From the NCBI GenBank assembly GCA_040384325.1, contig JAZKJL010000004.1, positions 248,001-312,000 of the forward strand: DNA of 64,000 bases, read 5' to 3'. Within the stretch, counting starts at the first letter, position 1, and the number at the start of each line of letters is the position of its first letter. Both the position numbers and the translations under genes were made by a program. The notes beneath the pieces are model-generated. The model was not told where the DNA came from. It saw only the letters and a program-made list of their open reading frames with translations, and did not search any database. This document shows positions 9,293 through 17,071 of this stretch, in pieces. The stretch is from JACMLX01 sp040384325. GTDB taxonomy: Bacteria > Gemmatimonadota > Gemmatimonadetes > Gemmatimonadales > Gemmatimonadaceae.

Positions 9293-10537
9293 ATGGACAT
9301 CGTCCGCACGCCACCGAAGCGGCGCACGCGTTCCGTGCTGATTGCCGGAGGTGTGGCAGCGCTGCTGGCGGTGATCGTTGTCGTGGCGCGCCTCGGTCCC
9401 GCGTTGCCGACCCTCGAACGGGCCGCGGTGCTGGTGGACTCGGTGCGACAGGGCGACGTGGTGCGCGAGGTGCGCGCGGTGGGCACGCTGGTGCCGGAGC
9501 AGCTGCGCTGGATCACGGCGCAGGCGTCGGCACGCGTGGAGCGCGTCCACGTGCAGGCCGGCCAGCAGGTGGTGGCCGGCGAGTTGCTGCTGGAGCTCTC
9601 CAATCCCGACCTGCAGCTGGAGACGATGCAGGCCGAGCAGCAGGTACGACAGGCGGAGAGTGCGCTGCTGGCGCTGCGGACCAACCTGCGCAGCGGCTTG
9701 CTGACGCAGGAGGGCGTGGTGGCCACGATGAAGACGCAACACGTGAGCGCATTGCAGGAAGCGGCGGGCGCCGATTCATTGTTGCGGCTCAAGCTGGTCG
9801 CCACGTTCGACGCGCGGAACCGGCGTGCCGCGGCGGAGGAGATGACGACGCGCCTGCGGGTGGAGCAGGAGCGACTGACGTTGCTGCGTGAGGCGATCGA
9901 CGCGCAGGTATCCACGCAGGTGTCACAAGTGACGCAGCTGCGGGCGATCGCCGCCAACCAGCGCGCACGACTCAGCGCCTTGCAGGTGCGGGCGCCGGAG
10001 GCCGGCGTGCTGCAGGATCTGACGTTGCAGCTCGGACAGTGGGTGCCTGAAGGCACCACGCTGGCCAAGGTGGTGCAACCCGGGCGGTTGAAGGCGGTGC
10101 TGCGCATCCCCGAGTCGCAGGCGAAGGACGTGCAGCTGAACCAGGTGACCGCAGTGGACACGCGCAATGGCATCGTGCGTGGCCACGTGATGCGCAAGGA
10201 TCCGTCGGCGCAGCAGGGGAGCGTGACGATCGACGTGGCGCTGGACGGTGCGCTGCCGCCCGGTGCGGTACCCGACCTGAGCGTGGACGGCACGATCCAG
10301 ATCGAGCGCCTCACCAACGTGCGCTACACCGGGCGCCCGAGTGTGGCGGTGCCGAACGCGCAGACCACGCTCTTCCGTCTGACGCCCGACGGCAACGAGG
10401 CCGAACGCGTCAGCGTGCAGGTCGGGCGCACGTCGGCCAGCACCATCGAGATCCTCGGCGGACTCTCGGTCGGCGATCGCGTGATCCTCTCCGACATGTC
10501 CGCCTATCTCTCCGCCGCGAAAGTGCGGCTCAAGTGA
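9293..10537 (+). CDS. Periplasmic adaptor (membrane fusion) subunit of ABC efflux system, HlyD/MacA-like
   Basis: 414 aa. One N-terminal TM anchor (about 14-35, VLIAGGVAALLAVIVVVARL) is followed by an N-terminal lipoyl half (LRWITAQASARVERVHVQAG), a long helical hairpin (about 110-220, heptad-like Leu/Ala/Gln), the second lipoyl half (LSALQVRAPEAGVLQDL), beta-barrel and membrane-proximal domains. This is the usual layout of MacA/HlyD adaptors that join an inner-membrane transporter to a TolC-type channel. The start lies 26 nt after the permease stop and the end overlaps the ATPase start by 1 nt (TGATG), so the three genes read as one operon. No outer-membrane factor gene is present in the window. 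Confidence 0.9.
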   Translation: MDIVRTPPKRRTRSVLIAGGVAALLAVIVVVARLGPALPTLERAAVLVDSVRQGDVVREVRAVGTLVPEQLRWITAQASARVERVHVQAGQQVVAGELLLELSNPDLQLETMQAEQQVRQAESALLALRTNLRSGLLTQEGVVATMKTQHVSALQEAAGADSLLRLKLVATFDARNRRAAAEEMTTRLRVEQERLTLLREAIDAQVSTQVSQVTQLRAIAANQRARLSALQVRAPEAGVLQDLTLQLGQWVPEGTTLAKVVQPGRLKAVLRIPESQAKDVQLNQVTAVDTRNGIVRGHVMRKDPSAQQGSVTIDVALDGALPPGAVPDLSVDGTIQIERLTNVRYTGRPSVAVPNAQTTLFRLTPDGNEAERVSVQVGRTSASTIEILGGLSVGDRVILSDMSAYLSAAKVRLK

Positions 10538-11277
10538 TGACCACCCGACCCAAGGATGCTTCCATGGCACCGACCGCACAGCCACTGATCCAGATGCAGG
10601 GCATCACCAAGATCTTCGTCACCGACGAGATGGAGACTCATGCGCTGCAGTCGATCGACTTCGACATCGCGTCGGGTGAATACGTCGCGATCGCCGGACC
10701 ATCGGGGTGTGGCAAGACCACGCTGCTGTCGATCCTCGGCCTGCTGGATGCGCCGTCCGGTGGACGCTATACGCTGGCGGGCCAGCCGGTGGCGGAGTTG
10801 TCGGCGGTGGAACGGGCGCGTGTCCGCAACCGGCAGATCGGCTTCATCTTCCAGGCGTTCAACCTGATCGGCGACCTGACCGTGGAGGAGAACGTGGAAC
10901 TGCCGCTGACGTACCGCAGCGACCTCACCGCTGCCGATCGCAAGGCACGCGTGGCGCGGGCACTGGAGCGCGTCGGCATGGCGCATCGAGCACGGCATTA
11001 CCCGCCGCAACTCTCCGGTGGTCAGCAGCAGCGCGTGGCGGTGGCGCGCGCGGTGGCCGGTGATCCGGCCATCCTGCTGGCCGACGAGCCGACTGGGAAC
11101 CTCGACTCGAAGAACGGCGAGGCGGTGATGGAATTGCTGCAGGAACTGAACGCCGGTGGTGCCACGATCTGCATGGTCACGCACGACGAGCGGTATGCGC
11201 GCCACGCCGGAAGGCAGGTGCACCTGTTCGACGGACGCGTGGCCGACGGCGAGTTGAACATGGTGGCGATCGCCTGA
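10537..11277 (+). CDS. ABC transporter ATP-binding protein, MacB/LolD type
   Basis: 246 aa. Walker A GPSGCGKTT (54-62), signature LSGGQQQ (from 159), Walker B ILLADEPTGNLD (from 179) and the H-loop in MVTHDE are all present, so the ATPase should be active. The close match to the LolD/MacB/FtsE group (IGFIFQAFNLIGDLTVEENV) fits the FtsX-type permease upstream. The ATG at 10537 overlaps the adaptor stop by one base (TGATG), which suggests translational coupling. A second in-frame ATG at 10564 is possible. The stop faces the serine hydrolase gene on the other strand with a 4-nt gap. Confidence 0.92.
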   Translation: MTTRPKDASMAPTAQPLIQMQGITKIFVTDEMETHALQSIDFDIASGEYVAIAGPSGCGKTTLLSILGLLDAPSGGRYTLAGQPVAELSAVERARVRNRQIGFIFQAFNLIGDLTVEENVELPLTYRSDLTAADRKARVARALERVGMAHRARHYPPQLSGGQQQRVAVARAVAGDPAILLADEPTGNLDSKNGEAVMELLQELNAGGATICMVTHDERYARHAGRQVHLFDGRVADGELNMVAIA

Positions 11278-11281
11278 ACGA

Positions 11282-12502
11282 TCAGGGTGCCCGCAGTGCG
11301 GTGGCGATGGCGCCGAAACACGCGAACGGATCCACCACCTCGCCCTGTGTCGGATGCGTCTGGGCGGCGAGTTGCACGATCACCAGCCGCTCGGCGCGAT
11401 TGACGTAAACGTACTGGCCGAAGATTCCCTGTGCCGAGAAGGCTCCCTGATGGATGCTGCCGCTGGCTGTGTCGACCGGCCACCACATGTAGCCGTATTG
11501 GGCCGTGCGCGCATCGTACTGCTTCGGCGAGCCGGCATCCTGCACCCATCCCTCGGGCAGCAATCGACGGTCGCCGATCATCCCGTCGCGGCGGATGAAC
11601 TCACCGAAGCGGCCGTAATCGCGCAGCGTGGCCATGATCCCGCTGCCACCGATCTCGTGGCCATCGGGCGCGTCGAGCCACCAGGTGGCGTGCTGCTCCA
11701 TGCCCAGCGGCTGCCAGAGTTTCTGGCTCAGATAGTCGGAGGCCGACATGCCGGTGGCGCCGCGCACCACTTCACTCGCCACCAGCGTTTCGCCGGTGCT
11801 GTAGTTGAAGCGACTGCCAGCCGCCGCGGCGCGGGGCAGGGCGGCCATCAGCGCCATCGCCATGCCCGGGCGCTGCGCGATCTGCGCCTCCAGCAGGTGC
11901 CGGCGATCGGACGACGAATCGGTATAGGTCTCGCTCCACTGCACGCCCGATCCCATCATCAGCACCTGGCGCACGGTCACGCCATCGTAGGCGCTGCCGC
12001 GCAGCGACGGCACGTAGCGCGTGACGGTGTCGTCGAGGCTGTGGATGCGCCCCTCGTGAATCGCCAGTCCGACCAGCGTCGACGTGATCGACTTGGCGAT
12101 CGACATCGACATCCAGCGGGTGGCGGGCGTCGCGCCGAGTGCGTGGCGCTCCAGCATCACGCGGCCGTCCTTCAGCACCAGCAGGCCGCTGACGCGGTTG
12201 AGGAGCATGTAGCGATCGAGCGTGTACGCGGAATCGCCGGCGGTGCAGGTCACGGCGGACAGTGGCGTCGGCGCCGCCTCGAGCGGTGTCACGCTGGTGC
12301 CACGCGCGATCACCCGTGACGGAAAGAGGCGGTCGATGTTGCGAAAGGTGGTGGCTGCGAGTTCGGGAGTGAGGCGCCCGTCGTACATCTGGCGCACGGT
12401 GCCGATCGGCTCGCCCGCGTGTGGATTGCCTGCGGGCGCGGCCGGTGGGCGGGCAACCGTGCAGGCGGTGAGCAGCACCCAACAGAGTGGAGACCAGCGC
12501 AT
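11282..12502 (-). CDS. Serine hydrolase, beta-lactamase (class C/PBP4*) family lipoprotein
   Basis: 406 aa from the ATG at 12502. The open frame runs 61 codons further upstream but is Arg-rich and not signal-like. The N-terminus MRWSPLCWVLLTAC has a lipobox LTAC (Cys14), so a lipoprotein is predicted. The catalytic SxxK is SIAK (Ser134-Lys137), and the second element reads FNYSTGE in place of YxN, as in several EstB/6-aminohexanoate hydrolase-type members. The C-terminal strand has HQGAFSAQG in the KTG position. Family members act as esterases, D-amino-peptidases or beta-lactamases, and the sequence does not decide which. It lies near the BlaI/M56 locus, but its promoter faces the GntR gene, and no BlaI-type palindrome was seen before it. 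Confidence 0.85.
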   Translation of the reverse strand: MRWSPLCWVLLTACTVARPPAAPAGNPHAGEPIGTVRQMYDGRLTPELAATTFRNIDRLFPSRVIARGTSVTPLEAAPTPLSAVTCTAGDSAYTLDRYMLLNRVSGLLVLKDGRVMLERHALGATPATRWMSMSIAKSITSTLVGLAIHEGRIHSLDDTVTRYVPSLRGSAYDGVTVRQVLMMGSGVQWSETYTDSSSDRRHLLEAQIAQRPGMAMALMAALPRAAAAGSRFNYSTGETLVASEVVRGATGMSASDYLSQKLWQPLGMEQHATWWLDAPDGHEIGGSGIMATLRDYGRFGEFIRRDGMIGDRRLLPEGWVQDAGSPKQYDARTAQYGYMWWPVDTASGSIHQGAFSAQGIFGQYVYVNRAERLVIVQLAAQTHPTQGEVVDPFACFGAIATALRAP

Positions 12503-12577
12503 GACGAGTGAGTGGAAAGGGAAGCCAGCGCGGCGCGCGCCGCGGGATGGCGGCATTCTATCGCGCGGGTCACGTCG

Positions 12578-12877
12578 ATGACCGCGCCGCGGAAGCGTGT
12601 CGCGATCGGGGCGGGTGCGCCGCTGCGGCTCTCGCGCGCGGACGCCGATGCCGGGACGCCACTCTACCGGCAGGTGTATCTCCAACTTCGCGAGCGGATC
12701 GTGAGTGGCGCCTTGCCGGTCGGCACGCGTCTGCCGTCGTCGCGTGCACTGGTGCGCGACCTCGGCGTGTCGCGCAACACGGTCGAGGGGGCACTGGCGC
12801 GCTTGGCCGAGGAGGGGTGGATCGTCCGCCGGGTCGGCTCGGGCACGGTGGTGGCGGCGCGCACGACAGGGGATTGA
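12578..12877 (+). CDS. GntR-family winged-helix regulator without effector domain (MocR-like N-terminus)
   Basis: 99 aa from ATG 12578. A GTG at 12512 would add 22 unlikely residues. The whole protein is one GntR winged helix: GTPLYRQVYLQLRERIVSG, LPVGTRLPSSRALVRDLGVS, RNTVEGALARLAEEGWIVRR and the wing VGSGTVVA. This wording is that of MocR/PdxR regulators, which normally continue with a 350-residue aminotransferase-fold domain. Here the frame stops immediately, and its TGA overlaps the -35 box of the blaI promoter. It is divergent from the serine hydrolase gene with a 75-nt gap, so control of that gene is plausible (inference). It may be a truncated MocR or a genuine short YtrA-like repressor. 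Confidence 0.75.
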   Translation: MTAPRKRVAIGAGAPLRLSRADADAGTPLYRQVYLQLRERIVSGALPVGTRLPSSRALVRDLGVSRNTVEGALARLAEEGWIVRRVGSGTVVAARTTGD

Positions 12878-12902
12878 CAGAACCTGCGCACTGCTGAATA
12901 AT
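12874..12902 (+). promoter_or_regulatory. sigma70-type promoter of blaI
   Basis: A perfect TTGACA (12874-12879), a 17-nt spacer and AATAAT (12897-12902) form a near-consensus promoter. The -10 box lies inside the first BlaI-type palindrome, so repressor binding would block it. It is the strongest promoter match noted in the window. Confidence 0.8.
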
Positions 12903-12907
12903 CAGCA
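12892..12907. promoter_or_regulatory. BlaI-type operator 1
   Basis: TGCTGAATAATCAGCA: perfect 6-bp inverted half-sites TGCTGA/TCAGCA around a 4-nt AT-rich centre. It overlaps the -10 box of the blaI promoter. The same half-sites recur before the secreted HEAT gene at 15539. Confidence 0.75.
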
Positions 12908-12908
12908 C

Positions 12909-12924
12909 AGTTGAAAAATCAGCA
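12909..12924. promoter_or_regulatory. BlaI-type operator 2 (one degenerate half)
   Basis: AGTTGAAAAATCAGCA: the right half TCAGCA is perfect and the left half matches TGCTGA at 4 of 6 positions, with the same 4-nt centre. It starts 17 nt after operator 1 and just before the blaI start, so a tandem pair of repressor dimers is plausible. Confidence 0.6.
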
Positions 12925-12943
12925 CATCATCCCGGGACCTGTC

Positions 12944-13339
12944 ATGCCGCGACCGCCGAAACCGACCGACGACCTCACCCGACGCGAACGGCAGGTGATG
13001 GACATCCTCCATCGCCGCGGGGAATGCACCGTGGCCGAGATCATGGCGGAGCTCCCCGACCCGCCTACCTACTCGGCGGTGCGCTCCATCCTGCGGATCC
13101 TGGGCGAGAAGGCGTTGATCACCTTCCGCGAGGACGGTCCGCGGTATGTGTACTGCCCGGCCGCACCCACTGAACAGGCACAGGCGGACGTGCTGGATCA
13201 TGTGGTGCGCACCTATTTCGCCGGCTCCACCGAGCAGGCGGTGACCGCACTGCTGCGCATGTCGGACACCACGCTGAGTGATGCCGAGCTGCAGGCCCTG
13301 CGCACGCGCATCGCCGGCGCACGCCGCGGCGGGAGGTAG
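12944..13339 (+). CDS. blaI: BlaI/MecI/CopY family transcriptional repressor
   Basis: 131 aa from ATG 12944. The longer frame from TTG 12911 would translate through the operator. The N-terminal winged helix is LTRRERQVMDILHRRGECTV...LPDPPTYSAVRSILRILGEK, in the usual BlaI layout, with the wing RYVYCP. The C-terminal dimerisation helix region contains VVRTYFAGSTEQAVTALL. BlaI proteins bind as dimers to palindromes in their own promoter and are released when the partner M56 sensor triggers cleavage. That sensor gene starts 2 nt after the stop codon. Two palindromes sit at the promoter, which points to autorepression. Confidence 0.93.
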   Translation: MPRPPKPTDDLTRRERQVMDILHRRGECTVAEIMAELPDPPTYSAVRSILRILGEKALITFREDGPRYVYCPAAPTEQAQADVLDHVVRTYFAGSTEQAVTALLRMSDTTLSDAELQALRTRIAGARRGGR

Positions 13340-13341
13340 CG

Positions 13342-15453
13342 ATGTTCACTGAATTCTCGCTCACCGACACCATCGCGCTGCTGCCGTTGGCGCTGGTGGT
13401 GCTGAAGGCGACGCTGGTGTTGCTGGTCGCGCTGATGCTGACCGCGCTGATGCGACGTGCCTCGGCCTCGTCGCGTCACCTGGTCTGGGTGGCGTCGCTG
13501 CTGGCACTGCTGGCGTTGCCCGTGCTGGCCGTGTGGACGCCGGTGCGTTTCGCGGTGCTGCCCGCGTCGTGGGGCGCGGGCGTGCCGGTGGCCACGCCGG
13601 TGGTCAGTGACGTGCGCGCGTCGAACGATGTGGCGTCTGGCATCATCGATGCTCCAGCGGTGGCATCGAATCCATCGCCACTCGCGCAGGAAACGACACG
13701 CCGCGACGTTGCACGCGTCGTGACGCCTGTGCCGACTGCGTCACGCCTGTCACCGCTTGCCATCGTGACGGCGGTGTGGGCGCTGGGCGCCGTCGGATTG
13801 CTCGGATGGCTGGCGTACGGTGCGCTTGCGGTGCGCCGCCTGGTGCGCGGCGCCGTGCCACTGACCGACGTCGCCTGGCAGCACACGTTGCTCGAGATCG
13901 CGGATCGCCTCGCGCTCGACGCGGTGCCGCAGCTGGTGCGTTCGGAGGCGGTGACGATGCCGTTCGCCGCCGGCCTTCGCCGCCCGGTGATCGTGCTGCC
14001 GCACGACTGCGATGTGTGGGCGCCGGATCGCCGTGCCGCAGTGCTGCTGCACGAGCTGGCGCACATCCGCCGTCGTGACATCGTGGCGCACACGCTGGGA
14101 CGCGTGTCCTCCGCGCTCTACTGGTTCCATCCGCTGGCATGGACGGCCGCGCGGCGTCAACGCGCGGAAAGCGAGCGAGCCTGCGACGACCTCGCGCTCG
14201 CCTGTGGCACTCGCGCCAGCGACTACGCCGAACACCTGCTGGACATCGTGACGTCGGTTCGCAACCACGCCACTCCCTCGATGGCAATGGCGATGGCGAC
14301 ACGCTCCGAGTTCGAGGGGCGGATGCTGGCGATCCTCGACCCCGAGCAATCGCGCCATGCGCCGACGCGCGTGCAGGCCAGCACACTGGCCGGCGGCGTG
14401 ATGATGTTCGCGATCGTCGCCGGGTCATCGGTGCCGCGCGTCGCGACGCCCGAGCTGCCAGACACGCGACCGCTGAGCGTGACGGCGACCGGCAACGCGC
14501 CGCGTGATCCCGCATCACAGCAGCAGTTGGTGGCGACCGACACCACGCGTCGCGCGAAGCCGGCGCCACCGGTTGCGCTGGATTCCATGCGACGCACGCC
14601 AGAGCGCGAGGCCACGCTCGACGAACTGGATGCGGGCGAGGAGGCAGAACTCGACACGCTGGACGCGTTGCGTGGGCGCACGCAGCGCGAACTGCAATGG
14701 AACGCCACACGGTTGGGCCGGACCGCGGACACCTCGGCGCGGGCGACGCTGCTGGCACGCATTCTCGCCACCGACACGTCGGCCACGCTGCGACGGACTG
14801 CGGCCTGGGGGCTCGAGGATCACGCGCAGCACCCGGCGGCACGCGCCGCGTTGCTGGATGCCGTGCGGCAGGATCGGTCGGCCGACGTGCGCGAGATGGC
14901 GGCGTGGGCGCTGTCGAATGCGGCCGGTGACGAACGCGTCGCGGCGGCGCTGGCGGATGCATACGCGGCCGAGCGTGAACGTTCGGTGCGCGCCACGCTG
15001 CTGTGGGCGATCGGTGACGGCGCGAGCAGTCGGTCACGTGAAGCCGTGGCCACACTCACCGCGGCATTGAACGACACCGATCCGAAGGTCAGGCAATCCG
15101 CGATCTGGGGCCTCGGCAATGTCGGGCCGCGGCGTGCGCCCGCCGCGCTGATCGATGCGCTGCGCGATCCGGACGCGCAGGTTCGTTCGCTCACCGCCTG
15201 GGCGCTGTACGAGATCGAGGACAGCACCGCCGCACCCGCGCTGCTGCAGGCGCTGGAGCGGGAGAAGGAGGGCGACACGCGCTGGGCGATGGTGCGTGCG
15301 CTGGGCGTGATGGGCGAGGCGGCGGTGGCACCGATGCAGCGGCTGATCGAAGGGAACGATGCGGCGTTGCGCGCGCTCGCCATCCGTGCCCTGGCCGGTG
15401 CCAGTGGTCAGCCGTGGCCCCAGCCGCGCCCGCGTCCGCGGCCATACCCCTGA
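13342..15453 (+). CDS. M56 (BlaR1/MecR1-like) membrane metallopeptidase with C-terminal HEAT repeats
   Basis: 703 aa. N-terminal TM helices (about 8-35 LPLALVVLKATLVLLVALML, about 44-62, about 137-158) and the zinc-binding HELAH (237-241) in AVLLHELAHIRRRD mark an M56 peptidase. WFHPLAW and ESERACDDLAL (the third zinc-ligand region) follow, and a further TM near 352-370. In BlaR1 the C-terminus is a penicillin-binding sensor. Here it is replaced by a Thr/Ala-rich linker and about six HEAT/PBS-lyase-type repeats (about 470-690, for example AAWALSNAAGD and SAIWGLGNVG). The protein ends in a Pro-rich tail, QPWPQPRPRPRPYP. The ligand sensed is therefore probably not a beta-lactam bound at a serine (inference). 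It is co-transcribed with blaI, 2 nt downstream. Confidence 0.9.
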   Translation: MFTEFSLTDTIALLPLALVVLKATLVLLVALMLTALMRRASASSRHLVWVASLLALLALPVLAVWTPVRFAVLPASWGAGVPVATPVVSDVRASNDVASGIIDAPAVASNPSPLAQETTRRDVARVVTPVPTASRLSPLAIVTAVWALGAVGLLGWLAYGALAVRRLVRGAVPLTDVAWQHTLLEIADRLALDAVPQLVRSEAVTMPFAAGLRRPVIVLPHDCDVWAPDRRAAVLLHELAHIRRRDIVAHTLGRVSSALYWFHPLAWTAARRQRAESERACDDLALACGTRASDYAEHLLDIVTSVRNHATPSMAMAMATRSEFEGRMLAILDPEQSRHAPTRVQASTLAGGVMMFAIVAGSSVPRVATPELPDTRPLSVTATGNAPRDPASQQQLVATDTTRRAKPAPPVALDSMRRTPEREATLDELDAGEEAELDTLDALRGRTQRELQWNATRLGRTADTSARATLLARILATDTSATLRRTAAWGLEDHAQHPAARAALLDAVRQDRSADVREMAAWALSNAAGDERVAAALADAYAAERERSVRATLLWAIGDGASSRSREAVATLTAALNDTDPKVRQSAIWGLGNVGPRRAPAALIDALRDPDAQVRSLTAWALYEIEDSTAAPALLQALEREKEGDTRWAMVRALGVMGEAAVAPMQRLIEGNDAALRALAIRALAGASGQPWPQPRPRPRPYP

Positions 15454-15500
15454 ACGTTTCGCACTACGGCACGGCAGTTCGCTACAGACATCGCAGGTCG

Positions 15501-15526
15501 GTCACAGCGCGGATTCGCGCTGTGAC
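15501..15526. promoter_or_regulatory. Perfect 11-bp hairpin before the secreted HEAT gene
   Basis: GTCACAGCGCG (15501-15511) and CGCGCTGTGAC (15516-15526) pair perfectly around a GATT loop. It lies 48 nt after the M56 stop and 13 nt before the BlaI-type operator, and the right arm overlaps the likely -35 region. There is no T-run after it. It may terminate the blaI-M56 message or bind a second regulator. Confidence 0.55.
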
Positions 15527-15538
15527 TATGACCGGAAG

Positions 15539-15554
15539 TGCTGAAAAATCAGCA
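15539..15554. promoter_or_regulatory. BlaI-type operator 3, before the secreted HEAT gene
   Basis: TGCTGAAAAATCAGCA has the same perfect TGCTGA-N4-TCAGCA form as operator 1. A promoter of the form GTGACT (15522-15527), 16 nt, AAAAAT (15544-15549) would overlap it with the same geometry as at blaI. The ATG follows 30 nt downstream with GGGAG as ribosome site. Confidence 0.75.
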
Positions 15555-15584
15555 AGACCCTCCATTCCTCACGCGGGAGTTTTC

Positions 15585-16949
15585 ATGATTCGCAGCTGCA
15601 CCGTCGCGCTGACCGTCGCATTCCTCGCCTGTTCGCCTGGCGTGGTTGCCGAGGCGGCGGACGCGCGCGCCGAGGCGTCGACGGTCGTCGCCGATGTCCG
15701 CACGCTACTCACCGAGGCGCGGGGTGCGTCGGCGCTGCTCTGTTCACTCGCCGCCGACGCGATCGGGCAGCGCGGCTGGGGCAACCACGTCGGTGCGCCA
15801 TCGTCACCGCTGCCGCCGGTCCGACTCGACGGCGACGATTCTCGCGAGGTGGCGCCGGCAGCGGCCGATCTCGCGCTGCTGCTCGAGGGCCTGGCGTCAC
15901 CGGACCGCTGCGTGCGTGCCGTCGCCGTCAGCGTGCTGGGTCGCTCGCGCGCCGAGGAAGTGACGACGGCGCTGAGCACGCGTTTGCGGGACGGAGATGC
16001 AGCGGTGCGAGAGGTGGCTGCGCTCGGACTCGGCATCACCGAACCCACCACCGCCGTCGCCCCGCTGATCGGCGTGCTGCGCGATGCGTCGGCCGGTGTG
16101 CGCGCCAACGCGGCGTGGGCGCTGGGCCGGATCGAGGATGGTCGCGCGCTGCGTCCGCTGCTGTCGGCGGTCACCGACCAGGACTCGACGGTTCGCGAAG
16201 CGGCAGTTGGCGCGGTGGGCCAGCTCGACTCGGCGTCGGCGGTGGCGACGCTGCTGCGCGTGCTGCGTGACGACCGCGCTGCCTCGGTGCGTCGCACGGC
16301 GGCGTGGGCACTCGGCAACATCGAGGCGGAAACGGCGGCACGCGACATCGCCGACGTCATGGCGCGTGAGCCCGATGCCGGCGTGCGTGAGATGTGCGCC
16401 TGGGCGCTCGGCAACATCGAATCACAGGCCGGAGTGGCGGGCCTGCGCATCTCGGCCCAGCGCGACAGCAGTGCGCGGGTGCGGGAGCAGGCGGCGTGGG
16501 CCCTGGGCAACATCGAGGACGCCGGTTCGGCCGAGGTGCTGGGGACCGTGGTGGCGCGCGACACCGACAAGCGGGTGCGCTCCACGGCCGCGTGGGCACT
16601 GGGCAACATCGGCACGCGCACGGCGCCCGAGGGGTTGCTGCGGGCGCTGGAGGACAGCGACGAAGGGTTGCGCCTGAAGTCGGCGTGGTCGCTGGGCGAG
16701 ATTCGCGACCGGGCAGCGGTGCCCGCCCTCCGCTCGGCGATCAAGCGTGAGCAGAACGCCCGCGTGCGGAAGGCGCTGCTGCGCGCGCTGGTGGAGACGG
16801 GCGAGCGAAATGAGGAAATGCTCACCGAACTGCTGGAGTCGGGCGACGCCGAGTTGCGCGCGGCGGCGGTGCGCGGACTGGCGGGTGGTCGCGTCACCGA
16901 TCCGTGGCCCTGGCCGCAGCCGCGTCCACGTCCGTTTCCGCGGGACTGA
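15585..16949 (+). CDS. Secreted HEAT-repeat protein, probable member of the BlaI regulon
   Basis: 454 aa from ATG 15585, which lies after the operator and has a good SD (GGGAG). The open frame extends upstream into the end of the M56 gene but would read through the operator. The signal peptide is about residues 1-25 (VALTVAFLACSPGVVAEA). Then come roughly nine HEAT/PBS-lyase repeats with the refrain AWALGNIE, and a tail DPWPWPQPRPRPFPRD nearly the same as that of the M56 protein upstream. HEAT repeats form a protein-binding solenoid, and no catalytic motif is seen. Shared repeats, shared tail and shared operators imply that it works with the M56 sensor, for example as a periplasmic partner or decoy (inference). 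Confidence 0.85.
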   Translation: MIRSCTVALTVAFLACSPGVVAEAADARAEASTVVADVRTLLTEARGASALLCSLAADAIGQRGWGNHVGAPSSPLPPVRLDGDDSREVAPAAADLALLLEGLASPDRCVRAVAVSVLGRSRAEEVTTALSTRLRDGDAAVREVAALGLGITEPTTAVAPLIGVLRDASAGVRANAAWALGRIEDGRALRPLLSAVTDQDSTVREAAVGAVGQLDSASAVATLLRVLRDDRAASVRRTAAWALGNIEAETAARDIADVMAREPDAGVREMCAWALGNIESQAGVAGLRISAQRDSSARVREQAAWALGNIEDAGSAEVLGTVVARDTDKRVRSTAAWALGNIGTRTAPEGLLRALEDSDEGLRLKSAWSLGEIRDRAAVPALRSAIKREQNARVRKALLRALVETGERNEEMLTELLESGDAELRAAAVRGLAGGRVTDPWPWPQPRPRPFPRD

Positions 16950-17071
16950 ACGAGGCGTGCCTGCTACATGGCGGGCGACCGACGATATTGCGCTGCCGCC
17001 GACGGCACGCACGATCCTCGATCCCCCCGCCGGGAGCCAGCATTTCCGATCTCGAGTACAGTGCGCAGGAG

